Positions 10,301 to 19,203 of a stretch of 64,000 bases of DNA are shown in pieces (position 1 is the stretch's first letter; each line of letters opens with the position of its first letter). The stretch lies in contig CALSFV010000657.1 in NCBI GenBank assembly GCA_943737045.1, positions 310,001 to 374,000 on the forward strand, in the 5' to 3' direction. Both the position numbers and the translations under genes were made by a program. The notes under the pieces were generated by a model. It did not search any database, was not told where the DNA came from, and saw nothing but the letters and a program-made list of their open reading frames with translations. Origin of the DNA: Parapristionchus giblindavisi. Its lineage: Eukaryota > Nematoda > Chromadorea > Rhabditida > Diplogasteridae.

Positions 10301-11073
10301 AAGAATGAATAGAGAATCATGTGTAGAGTAATAGATATGATAATTAGGGATAATGCACAATGACTATTATGCATTTGTTATATGATAATTATATTATGCT
10401 AAATAGATTAGATTACACTACACGACAGTAATATTAGCTCGGGCTATCTCATATTATGAATAACAATAAATTTTTTAAATAACAACAGATCTGAGATCAA
10501 AAAGAGCTGACATATCTAATTACACCTACATCTTTCCTTTCAAAATTTAATGAATTTAAAAATGATTAAAAATGATAAAACATTTTATTGAATTAAAATA
10601 ATTATTATGGCTACATTGCAATATAAATCAAGCGCCAATTGGTTGATATTACTATGTAACTATAATAAATATTTAACTTCAATAAACTGTCTTGCAAAAT
10701 ATAATATTATTCATCAAGATCAGATTCCGAATGTTAAACTATATTCTAGAGCCTTCTTGATGATGGCAGCGAAGAATGAAGTAGACACCATTCTGTATCT
10801 GGCCCTTTCCCCTGCTGTCAAAGGAGTATCCGGATACTATTTCTCGTGAGTGTTATAATTAAAGCGAAAAACTTTACGCTACGACAATGATCTCTCGCTT
10901 TATTTGTCTACGAGAGAGTTTCGCCAATGCGTAGAGTAGAATTATCTCAGGGAGTGCGTTTAATGATTTTTTTCTTCAGTGATTGTGTTCCTCGTGTGGA
11001 AAGCCCAGCAGCCCTTGATGATTTCGCTTGCAAACAACTCTATGATTACAGTCTGAAGACCGTAGGTCTCTAG
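4351..11073 (+). CDS. Short-chain dehydrogenase/reductase, retinol-dehydrogenase-like (SDR1)
   Basis: Ten exons join in frame to 320 residues: 4351-4418, 4617-4743, 4794-4853, 5380-5470, 5521-5625, 5703-5794, 6332-6418, 6617-6759, 10750-10845, 10980-11073. A hydrophobic N-terminal segment (residues 7-21) would anchor it in a membrane, probably the ER. Cofactor motif TGANVGLG is at 45-52, NNAG at 125-128, the catalytic Ser near 175, and YARSK at 203-207, so the NAD(P)H Rossmann and catalytic residues are intact. Such enzymes reduce or oxidise retinoids, steroids or lipid aldehydes; the substrate is not readable. At 235-237 it has PRG where SDR2 and most relatives have HPG. The start ATG directly follows a T-run ending in AG. 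Intron 8 (6760-10749) carries an LTR element inside a MITE. An AATAAA lies at 11238. Confidence 0.9.
4914..5261 (-). mobile_element. 348-bp TTAA-flanked MITE carrying a tRNA-like sequence, copy 1
   Basis: TTAA occurs at both ends, followed by about 18-bp terminal inverted repeats (AGGTGGACTCCCGCGAAT at the left, AGGTGGAGACCCGCGAAT read inward at the right). On the minus strand, 5165-5094 is a 72-nt tRNA-like sequence with an A-box (TTAGCGTAGTGG) and B-box (GGTTCGAATCC) and a partial acceptor helix, but with a collapsed anticodon loop. A second copy of exactly 348 bp, in the opposite orientation, is at 15198-15545. This copy sits in intron 3 of SDR1. Confidence 0.8.
5937..5992. repeat. Dispersed repeat fragment shared with 56090-56145
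   Basis: The segment with GATACACCCGTGACAGG and GCGACAGCAAATACAG is present in inverted form in Spinster intron 7 around 56090-56145. It lies in SDR1 intron 6 next to an ATTT-rich tract. It is likely part of an old interspersed element. Confidence 0.6.
6433..6549. repeat. TTAA palindromic MITE, family A
   Basis: Bounded by TTAA on both sides, with palindromic halves containing ACACTCTCT and AGAGTGTGTTGCCAGAGCG; about 117 bp. It lies in intron 7 of SDR1. Confidence 0.7.
6855..6941. repeat. Left part of a family A MITE split by the LTR element
   Basis: The sequence GAGCTAATTTGAAACTCTCC through GTTGCCAGAG is a family A half. It breaks at 6941, and the matching end (ATTAGCTCGGG) resumes after the LTR element at about 10433. 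GTAAT is present at 6937-6941 and again at 10428-10432 as a target duplication, so the LTR element inserted into a pre-existing MITE. Confidence 0.7.
6942..7190 (-). repeat. 3' LTR of the retrotransposon
   Basis: 249 bp, beginning TGTTGGATACC and ending CTACACAACA. It differs from the other LTR at only a few positions, including small indels, so the insertion is fairly recent although the internal region is decayed. Confidence 0.88.
7249..8381 (-). pseudogene. Frameshifted pol remnant: protease end plus integrase core
   Basis: One frame (8381-7575) begins within the second half of the protease domain (GTDWFWKLNLI), jumps directly to an integrase catalytic core and ends by frameshift in an A-run (T-run on plus, 7622-7630). 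The core shows HVDFAGP, VSDNGTQFTS and PYHPHSNGQAER, giving the D, D and E of the DDE triad. The integrase C-terminus and tail continue in another frame (7578-7249). Reverse transcriptase and RNase H are missing between protease and integrase, and a further frameshift separates this part from gag. It is not functional as a polyprotein. Confidence 0.85.
8279..9520 (-). CDS. Gag with zinc knuckle and start of aspartic protease
   Basis: A 413-residue open frame. The N-terminal half is a capsid-like helical gag (EPEDECTFENWYDRYKDIF onward). A CX2CX4HX4C zinc knuckle (CAYCDRHGHAVHEC) lies at about residues 300-313, and the protease active-site DTGS is at about 368. The frame then shifts off the protease and stops. 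Gag may still be translatable, so a gag-only contribution supplied in trans to other copies is conceivable. Confidence 0.82.
   Translation of the reverse strand: MTDSGGTKSSDSNGMKSMMDTFMKMMLKMQEESDKRVEKLIRALNESNGARVTTDPTVTSGDSSQSAHTVSGPSIDALEARINEFQYEPEDECTFENWYDRYKDIFEHDMILLDEKLRVRILLRHLSTKCNSQYKNHLSPKDVYTETFENTVKELINLFGRQVSDFELRLRFLNQRMSILGLTDVKKFASEVNNLYQKGKMKEITEDELKFTVFLAGLDLPNLKKARTNLMNIVNNKQDITLNELVEKFSTLQALERDVAAIEVQNNVYLLRDNKSDKVNDETAEVDSETKSDKSSSDTKCAYCDRHGHAVHECWKKYPDKRPKKKDYKINKFYKRKNNNAVFCNQVVSNRVYAQVNVNGKNIEFRVDTGSDLTFISKNVWKTLGSPPKKREEYRLSVKMAQVYPYSENFIVK
9521..10179 (-). other. Untranslated leader of the LTR element, rich in GATCAAA motifs
   Basis: Between the 5' LTR and gag. 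On the plus strand it repeats TGATCTTTGATCTC and similar units several times (9615-9770), followed by a stretch with repeated short TCTAAG units (10100-10150). No open frame is convincing. The plus-strand TTTGATC orientation matches the host gene SDR1 and not the element. Confidence 0.6.
10180..10427 (-). repeat. 5' LTR of the retrotransposon
   Basis: 248 bp, starting TGTTGG and ending CACTACACGACA, followed by the GTAAT target duplication at 10428-10432. The putative primer-binding site abuts it on the minus strand. Confidence 0.88.
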
Positions 11074-12077
11074 AATACGGTATCTACCGAAAGGATTACG
11101 GTACCCACAGAATACTATAGTGGAAGAGTAGTGTACTGTATTCATAATTTAATTTGATTTATTGTGATTTATCATTCATCATAAAGATGTTTCAAAAAGT
11201 AAAATAAGAGTAAAATTAAGAAATTTGCATCAGGAGGAATAAAATTGTGGTGATTCTTACGTGCAATATAATAAATGATGTTGATTATAATGTACTATTG
11301 TGTAATATTTATTACATCACAACGAATTTGTTAAATTAATGAGATCATTGTCATAATTATGCTAAATATATCTTGAAAGAGGCGTTTCTTTCATTTTCAT
11401 TTCATTTCATCCTTCACCGCCTCATGAGGGCGGTTCACTCGTTTTCCATGAGTAGTACTCCCTCATTGAGTACCGAAACATGTACAGAAGCACGTATGTT
11501 TCACACAGTTGTTCTTTAATCTACATTCTTCGTTCTTTCTCGAACACTTACCGCTTTTTTCCATGACAAGATCTACTTTTTTTCTTTTTGATATGATCAG
11601 CCCGGCTAGCGAAATCTTGATTGTTATTTATTTGATCGCAAACTATGAGTCTTGCCATTGGAAGAAGCCATGTAATTTATGTAAAAAAGAGCATACAGCA
11701 ACCTATACCAAGGTCAAATTCATGTCAGATACAAAATGAAATTTTTGTTAAACAATTTTTAAAACCTCTGTTGACCAAGTATGCGATGTTTTCAGCGACT
11801 GTCATCGCAACGATTTTTATTGTTGGCGTCTTCTTGATAACTGGTACGATGATGTTCATCATCATCCTACTGCCGCTGTGGTCTTGCCTCTTGGTTCGTT
11901 GGCACTACTTCAAGGGACCAGAACACCGTCCAAAAGGATTTGAAAAATGAAATAAACAAAAAAGGAAAGGACGTTTATAATAGACAATTATACTATTATT
12001 TTGGACTGGTACCCTATTCTGAAGTAGTGCCGGTTCGTTTTCACTATATTTGATCGCTGATCGTTGAACTTTTTTAG
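11074..12077. other. Spacer after SDR1 with a small membrane ORF
   Basis: Mostly AT-rich with no exon chain. A 56-codon frame at 11783-11950 (+) begins MFSATVIATIF and encodes one or two very hydrophobic helices and a basic tail (RWHYFKGPEHRP), then a TGA. It has no GT donor that clearly joins it in frame to the next gene except a possible one after SCLL. It could be a small protein, a terminal exon or a chance ORF. Confidence 0.35.
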
Positions 12078-12083
12078 AAATAC

Positions 12084-15000
12084 ATGCAAGGCGACGAAAA
12101 GACCGAGGGCGAGAAGGAGATGGTTGACCGTGAAATTATTGATTTACACACGGATGTTGATATATTGGAGGTTGGTGAACATTGGCACACTGTCATCAAT
12201 CAGTCTAGCTGGCGCAGTATCGTTATGAATAATCTAGTGGTTTTGCTGTTTCTATTTACGTTTTATTTATGTATTCTTTAAGCACCAAGGTTATCAAGAA
12301 CGATGGACCAACGCTTGAAACAGCTTGTTCGAGCCCCGTCTGAAATTTTCAAAAAATTGATCCTTCAAATTCAAAAAAAATCGCTCCTTTCCCTCGTGCA
12401 GCAATGCTTCATCTCCGAGCACGATATTCCGTTCTATATAATTTATGAGAAAATTTATTTTTTAATATTCATGGAGATGTGACCTATAATTTTGACTGGC
12501 CTGCTTGTCAGAAACGCAAAAAGTGTTGTTCTAATAACGAAGGAGGCGAAATAATATTGCTAGCGCTAAGGGTCAAATGAAAATGATCAACCAAAGTTCG
12601 TGTAATGATTTTGTTCCAGGATGAATGTCCGGACGTTCCATTCAGCGAAGCCCTCATTAAACGTCCTGATCCTACCATGAAACTACTCTTTGAAAACGTG
12701 AGTTTAAGTTGCAGTTTATACTGACTGAGTGTGGTTTGCAGTTGGCTATTGTCCCTGCTGATGGCCTATCTACGAGAGTGAAAATAGTAGGCCTTTTTGA
12801 TTAAATAGTTACAAATATATTTTTATTATAAATGAGTGAGATTTTTTCAATTTCATAATTTAATTTCAGGAGTTTCTTGACTATTCGGAATGGGAGCGCA
12901 TGCACTACATCAACACGCTTATTAATGAGGTAAACCTTTTCAGATCTTGGCCCTTTGGATTAAATTACAAATTATCCACCAAATGTTTCGCATCCGCGAA
13001 AGTAAATCGATTCATGAATTTCTTTCCTTATCGTTCAACTTTGATAAGGCATACAAAGTCTGTCCTTGACCAGGACGTATTCTAGAAGTGGTCGAACTTA
13101 ATAGGGTCGGAGTCAAGAAGGGGCGGGGGCTCTTGTTATCTCATCTATTGTTCAATAGTTACGAAAAATAAAGAGGCGAGAGAGTGTGCAAAATGAGGAG
13201 AGCCTGATTTTCTTTTCCTTTCGTGACTTTAGAATAGAGCATTAAGAATCGCCAATTATACCTGGTTTCAGCTCGGGATCAGTGTAAATTGTGGCGAATT
13301 TCTTCAATTTATTCACAAAACTATAATCCGTGACATGAGCTACCTCGTTTTGAGTAAGTTTCATAAATATTTGTTTTGATTCTTCCTGAAATTAAAAAGT
13401 TTTTATCGGCTTGTAAAAATATCGATAAAACAAATGAAATTTTAAAAAATTTCAGAAAAGGCGGTGCTCGGTATAAAGATGCTGATTATCGCCTATGAGA
13501 ATTCTGGAAAGTCGGAATTGGCCGTAAAAGTCAGAAAGTTCGGAGCCAAAATAGCGGAGAAAATTATGGACAAGAGGCCGGAGGGTCTGGAAGGTATTGT
13601 CAAATTCGTTCAAGAAATAAATCGTTCCGATATACTATCAAATTTCAATTTGCATTTCAACTTTCAGAGAGATCTCTAGCTAGGTAGCTTCTTTACTTCC
13701 TTTTCATCTTCTGAATGAGCTGCAAATTCATCATTTCAACTAATAATTTGAATTCAGAATCAAACTACCACCTGATTCAATATTTGGGATATCAGTTCGC
13801 ACAATTCTGTGATGGGGAATCATATAAGCAGCAGATGTTGACTATGGTCGAGAAAGAAATGAATCTCCCTCCTCCAACGAGAAAGGTTTACTATAATATA
13901 TATTTAAATTTTTATAAATTGCCAAGACAGTAAAATAAATAATGAATACGATTTTATGCATATTTTAAAGGTGATTTGGGGAACGGTGGCGCGTAATGGA
14001 GGGGCGAAGAAAATCGACGACTATTTCCTTAAAGAGGTGAATATTTTTGCATATTCTTACACGATGTTAATGCTAATACATATCAAAACCATGCATGCAT
14101 GTCACCTGTGTACATGGATTGTATTTAACCTTAGTATCGAAAAAAGGTAGAAAAGAGTCCTCCACTACCATGTACAAACTTTGGCTGTTCTGTAATATGA
14201 TGGAATAAAAAAAACGAATAAGAATAGAATAAGCGAGTATAGCGGAGAATGGAGATAGAAAATACACATTATTCTCTTCAATATTCAGCAAAGGCAGCCG
14301 ACAGCAGGTGAGGACTTGAAGCTGGGAACCAAACTGAGCCATCTTCACTATGCTCGCACGGTCTCTTGCTCTACCCCGACGCTAAATGTACTTATTAAAA
14401 TCTTTAATTTACATATAATTTTATTCATATATATTCTATCTGTACTTTGTGAAGAAAAAAAAATAATTCGCCGTTCCGATTGCACTTTTTTGCCTACTGG
14501 AGTCTAGATTGGATATATTGAAATAAGATCCTTTCAAGTTTCTGTCGCCGACACCAAAATGGGAGGATCTCCTAGCGTGCTACGAAGCTTTCTGTGAAGC
14601 CTACACCAGCATGCACGACAAGTGGGGAAACTATTTTTATTTATTTATACTAGTTTTATCGTCTTTGGGTGGTTTTAAAGATAGTGGATCCAAATATGAC
14701 CCTGGATAAATTGCAGTGCAAGAAAGTACTTCAACGCTAATATCAACTCACCGTGGCAAGCCGCAATTGCCTCATTCACTACAGGTATTGCCATGGTTCA
14801 CTAATATAATTATCATATAATTATCACTGGTCTAGCATTGATCACCTACACTTATATTAAATTTATATTTATTTTAATTTATCATATATACATCAGAAAA
14901 AATGCGACAACATATGAAGAACAAGTAAATGGGAGAGTATGGGGTAAAAAAACGAAAAATAACAAAACAAATAACGAATAAATCATGAAAAATAGAACAT

Positions 15001-16181
15001 TTTGTTTCAGACGAAATTGAACGGGAACGGGCTGAAGCCTACTTCATGAGTCTGCTTTATCGTCTGCCATTTCTGGGATTTGAGGATGAATTGATTGTAA
15101 ACTTTTCTCCTTTTGTGCTGCCACGCCCCATTTTTCGACATTTTTGAGTATAGTATTTTGAGTCATTACATTTTTGAGATTTTACGATAGATCAATATTA
15201 AAGATGGTGGCCCGCGAATGTTCAGATAAATCACTACACCCCTCTTGTGCGAATGCAAAGTGATATGCGAAGAGTTAGCGCATCCTCACATCTATCCCAT
15301 AGCGCAGTGGTAAACGTTCAGACTCGTTACCCGTTTGACGCAAGTTCGAAACCTATTGCCGAATTTCCTCAATTTTCAAAAAGCGCGCCCTTCCCTGAAC
15401 CGGGCCTGATGGTTTATTAATGTTTCTAGCGATCAATAGACTAAATCAGCACAAAATAAATAGTGTACTGTACGTAGAATAACTTTTGCTACCTTTTTGT
15501 CTTCACAGTTTGTTCACGAAAATATTCGTGGGACACCACCTTTAACGATATGTTGTAAAGTCTCGAAAGTAAGGAAGAGAAAACTCCCCTAGTTATATAC
15601 TATAACACCCCATTTTCGGGACTGAAACGAAGATTCCCAATATAGCTTGAAATTCGCAGCATATCCTAAAAGAATAATATATTTTTGACTAAATTAAGAC
15701 GAGCAATACTTCATTTCAGAAATGCGTTGAGAAAGATTCGTTCAAGTTAACACAGAAGGCCGCTATTATCACGAATGTATTATTATTTTCATTATTATTA
15801 TTAAAATTAAATTAATAGTATTAATAGATGTCTTAGAATAAGTATGCATAGACTTTAAATGTAATTTTTTAAAAATTACTAGGTTAGCTAATAATGTGCC
15901 CTATTGCGGCCTCTACGTCCAGAGAATAAGTTTATAAGAGCGTGACGAATGTCACTTCAAACATACTATGTCTTTTGTATCTTTGAACATGCGAGCAATC
16001 TGAAAAGGCTGTTCAAAACGATCTCCAATTTAAACGCTCTCATAATTTTCTTTTTTTAAAAAACTTTCTTAAATACCGAATAACCCGCCTGGATTTTCAG
16101 ATAAAACATCACAAAGTGATCTTCGGAAAAATTGTGCAAGACGCCGGATCCGTCGAAAACGCATTGAATACTATTAAATGA
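12084..16181 (+). CDS. Uncharacterised 13-exon protein, about 347 residues
   Basis: Exons 12084-12170, 12620-12697, 12870-12929, 13272-13353, 13456-13593, 13758-13885, 13971-14036, 14289-14307, 14528-14621, 14717-14784, 15011-15096, 15720-15776 and 16101-16181 keep frame throughout and end at TGA. The product is mainly helical and mixed in charge, with an acidic start (DEKTEGEKEMVDREI) and recurrent aromatic pairs (DYSEWERMHYI, WEDLLACYEAFCEAY). I recognise no domain. A likely trans-splice acceptor (TTTTTTAG) lies 6 nt before the ATG. If instead the hydrophobic ORF at 11783 is an upstream exon, the protein would be membrane-anchored. An AATAAA is at 16409. A truncated inverted copy of its last exon lies at 3473-3765, so it belongs to a small local family. 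Intron 11 holds a 348-bp MITE. Confidence 0.65.
15198..15545 (+). mobile_element. 348-bp TTAA-flanked MITE carrying a tRNA-like sequence, copy 2
   Basis: Same ends as copy 1 (TTAAAGATGGTGGCCCGCGAAT at left; CCACCTTTAA at right) and exactly the same length, in the opposite orientation. The plus strand holds the tRNA-like block around 15296-15370 (ATAGCGCAGTGGTAAACG and AGTTCGAAACC). Point differences to copy 1 are many, so the copies are not recent duplicates, yet the overall architecture is kept. Confidence 0.8.
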
Positions 16182-16454
16182 TCCGTTTCATTACGGTATC
16201 CTGGAAACTACCGTATTCTCCAAATTCCTATCTCACGTATTCTCGCCCTATAAACGTTGAATGGTGTTGTAAAGTGCTCTAAACTATTTGCATTATAATT
16301 CAAAGAGCTTTTTCAGTTTATGTGATAAAAAATATTGACTTAACAATAAGAAAATAAAAATTCGATTCATAAGGCAAGAACAGCATTAAAAGCTTACGAA
16401 GTCATGGTAATAAATAAATTGAATGTATCGAAAAGTAACAGAGTAAAAATATTT

Positions 16455-16526
16455 GATCTCGGGCGGGCTCGAACCGCCGGCCTTCTGTGTGTTAGACAGA
16501 TGTGATAACCACTACACCACGAGATC
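16455..16526 (-). tRNA. tRNA-Val (AAC)
   Basis: Identical over 72 nt to the copy at 4114, on the minus strand, with discriminator A and a T-rich terminator on the coding strand. It lies just 3' of the uncharacterised gene. Confidence 0.95.
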
Positions 16527-16577
16527 GCGTGTTGTTCTCAATGAAAGATTGGATTAGATGAATGACAGTTTTATATA

Positions 16578-19030
16578 CAGTAGCGCCGCAAAGTCTTAAT
16601 ACACTTTTTAGTTCTGCTGCCATTTTGGCGTCAGATGAGATATCAAGCTGAAACTTGAACATGATGTACCGACAGTATGTACGTATTCGATCCTCTTATA
16701 AGGTCTCACGGGCATTTCTGGTTATTGCATAGTGATGACGCAACCGAACAACACTTTTTCGAAAATTCATTATTCTTTCAGGGAATTTTTCGTACTCACC
16801 AAACTTCGTGATCGTTGAGAGAACTACAAGGCCTATCCAGAAAAAAAGTTTCAGGTTGCTGCGAGTTCGGGTATTGGCTGCAGACTTGGTGCAACTTCAT
16901 GGTCGCAAAATCATATCTCGGCTTCTAGAAGAACTTTAAAGGAGTTCAAAGCAGCAAACTGATCCTCTCGGTGAATCCTAATGATCCTGTAAGTATGGTA
17001 GCGCTAGCATATCATTCACCCTCATAGATCTAAAAAGTCCCAAATTTGAAAAATCACAGTTCTGGGGGCGGGCATTGTAAAATTCTGGTTTTAGGATAGG
17101 AATGTTGAAAATATATTAATTAATCGATTCCCCGCTTTTGATATACTTTCTTGCCTGCGGCAGTCGATTATCTGAAGGATAGTCGTTTAGGCCGCGCTCC
17201 CTTCTCATCACACGACCCGCAAACATTTCTGGGTCTTCGACACTGCTCAATGACGATTTAGCCGCTTATTGTGATTTTTGTTGGTCAGGATAGAGAGACA
17301 CTTTATGAATCGAAAAAAATTAATATATTTTCAACATTCCTATAATAAAACCTGAATTTTACAATGTCCGCCCTCAGAATTGTGATTTTTCAAAGTTGGG
17401 ACTTTTTAAAAAGTGACTTTTTCGATTCATGAGGGTGAATGATATGCTAGCACTACCATACTTACAGGATCATTAGGATTCACCGAGAGAATCAGTTTGC
17501 TGCTTTGAACTCCTTTAAAGCTCTTCTAGAATTTTGCGACCATGAAGTTGCAGCAAGTCTGCAGCCAATACCCGAATTCGCAGCAACCTGAAACTTTTTT
17601 TCTGGATAGGCCTTGTAGTTCTCTCAATGATCACGAAGTTTGGTGAGTACGAAAAATTCCCTGAAAGAATAATGAATTTTCGAAAAAGTGTTGTTCGGTT
17701 GCGTCATCACTATGCAATAACCAGAAATGCCCGTGAGACCTTATAAGAGGATCGAATACGTGCATACTGTGGGTACATCATGTACATCACACTATCTGAG
17801 AAAATCCACATAAGTGTGGTATTGACAAAAAAATGAATTTTCCTGTTTTATGTATGATAAGTACAGGAGTGAAGTACACTGGTACTTAGAAATATCTTCC
17901 AATTGAAAATGCGCTCCAGGGGCTGCGTTTGGTGTAGTTTGGCGACTTTTACTAACAATTTTATTTCGATGCTTATCGATTCGTGAGTGGGCGCAATCGA
18001 ATCCTTGGCTCATTCTAAGAAACTATTACAGAGGAGAGTTTATCGATCAAAGATCAACAAACCTTGGAATTAAGAATTTCCAAAAAAAATTTACATTAAA
18101 TTACTTCTCACTATTTTCCCATGGCGAACTACAATTTTTTATTTTCTCAATAGCTTCTACATATCATAACACATCTTTAGTTTAAAAAGTATAATTTTTT
18201 TAAATTACAAGTTTGTGAACGTATCAATTTTGTTCGTTGAACTTAATTGTGGAGAGGATTGGCGACGTTTAATAAAAAGTTTGTTTCGAATCTAATCGAT
18301 TCGGGAGTGGGCGCATTCGAATCCTTGTCTAATTCTAAGAAACTATTGCTAAGGAGAGTTTTTCGATGAACGGTCAAAGAACGCTAGAATTGGGAATTTT
18401 TGAAAAAAATGTTTACAATAAATTAATTCTTAGTATTTTTCATTGCGAATGTAAACTTTTTACTTGCTCAATAGCTTCTACATAATGAGAATTACGGAAA
18501 ATAGTGAGAATTAATTTAATGTAAATATTTTTTTCGAAAATTCCCAATTCCAGCGTTCTTTGACCGTTGACCGAAAAACTCTCCTTAGCGCCCACTCCCG
18601 AATCGATTAGATTCGAAACAAACTTTTTTATGAAACGTCGCCAATCCTCACCACAATTAAGTTCAACGAACAAAATTGATTCGTTCACAAACTTGTAATT
18701 TTTTAAAAATTATACTTTTTAAACTAAAGATGTGTTATGATATGTAGAAGCTATTGAGAAAATAAAAAATTGTAGCTCGCCATGGGAAAATAGCGAGAAT
18801 TAATTTAATGTAAAATTTTTTTTGGAAATTCTTAATTCCAAGGTTCGTTGATCATTGATCGATAAACTCTCCTCTGTAATAGTTTCTTAGAATGAGCCAA
18901 GGATTTGATTGCGCCCACTCACGAATCGATAAGCATCGAAATAAAATTGTTAGTAAAAGTCTTGATATCTCATCTGACGCCAAAATGGCAGCAGAACTAA
19001 AAAGTGTATTAAGACTTTGCGGTGCTACTG
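16578..19030. mobile_element. Nested palindromic Tc1/mariner-like element
   Basis: Flanked by TA (16576-16577, 19031-19032), with exact-length 70-bp terminal inverted repeats (16578-16647 and 18961-19030) starting CAGTAGCGCCGCAAAGTC. Inside are two further large palindromes: A, arms about 16658-17121 and 17318-17790 around a 190-bp spacer; and B, arms about 17943-18470 and 18485-18960, each arm itself built of two related units of about 250-300 bp. No transposase frame is present. It looks like a non-autonomous foldback that received insertions or internal inverted duplications. It sits between two convergent genes. Confidence 0.8.
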
Positions 19031-19203
19031 TAGTTCAGTTTATGGAAAAATCATCTTGATCATTAGAACTCTTTAACTGTTTGTATGCCTTAACTTTGTT
19101 TACGATAGATCGCGTTAGAATAAAAAAATTATTAATTTATACAGTAATCTTAAACAATAGAATCCGTCATTTCCGACTACCGTACTCCTTGGTCTACTGT
19201 CCT

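Larger units (their letters stand above)
6942..10427 (-). mobile_element. Ty3/gypsy-like LTR retrotransposon, internally deleted
   Basis: Two near-identical LTRs (6942-7190 and 10180-10427, 249 and 248 bp) start TGTTGG, end in CA, and are flanked by the 5-bp duplication GTAAT. Read on the minus strand, the sequence next to the 5' LTR is TGGCGACCAGGAT, a plausible primer-binding site of the TGGCGACC type seen in Mag-like elements. Coding order is gag, zinc knuckle, protease, then integrase core. Reverse transcriptase, RNase H and the integrase N-terminal zinc finger are absent. The element cannot have moved alone since that deletion. It lies antisense in SDR1 intron 8. Confidence 0.88.
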
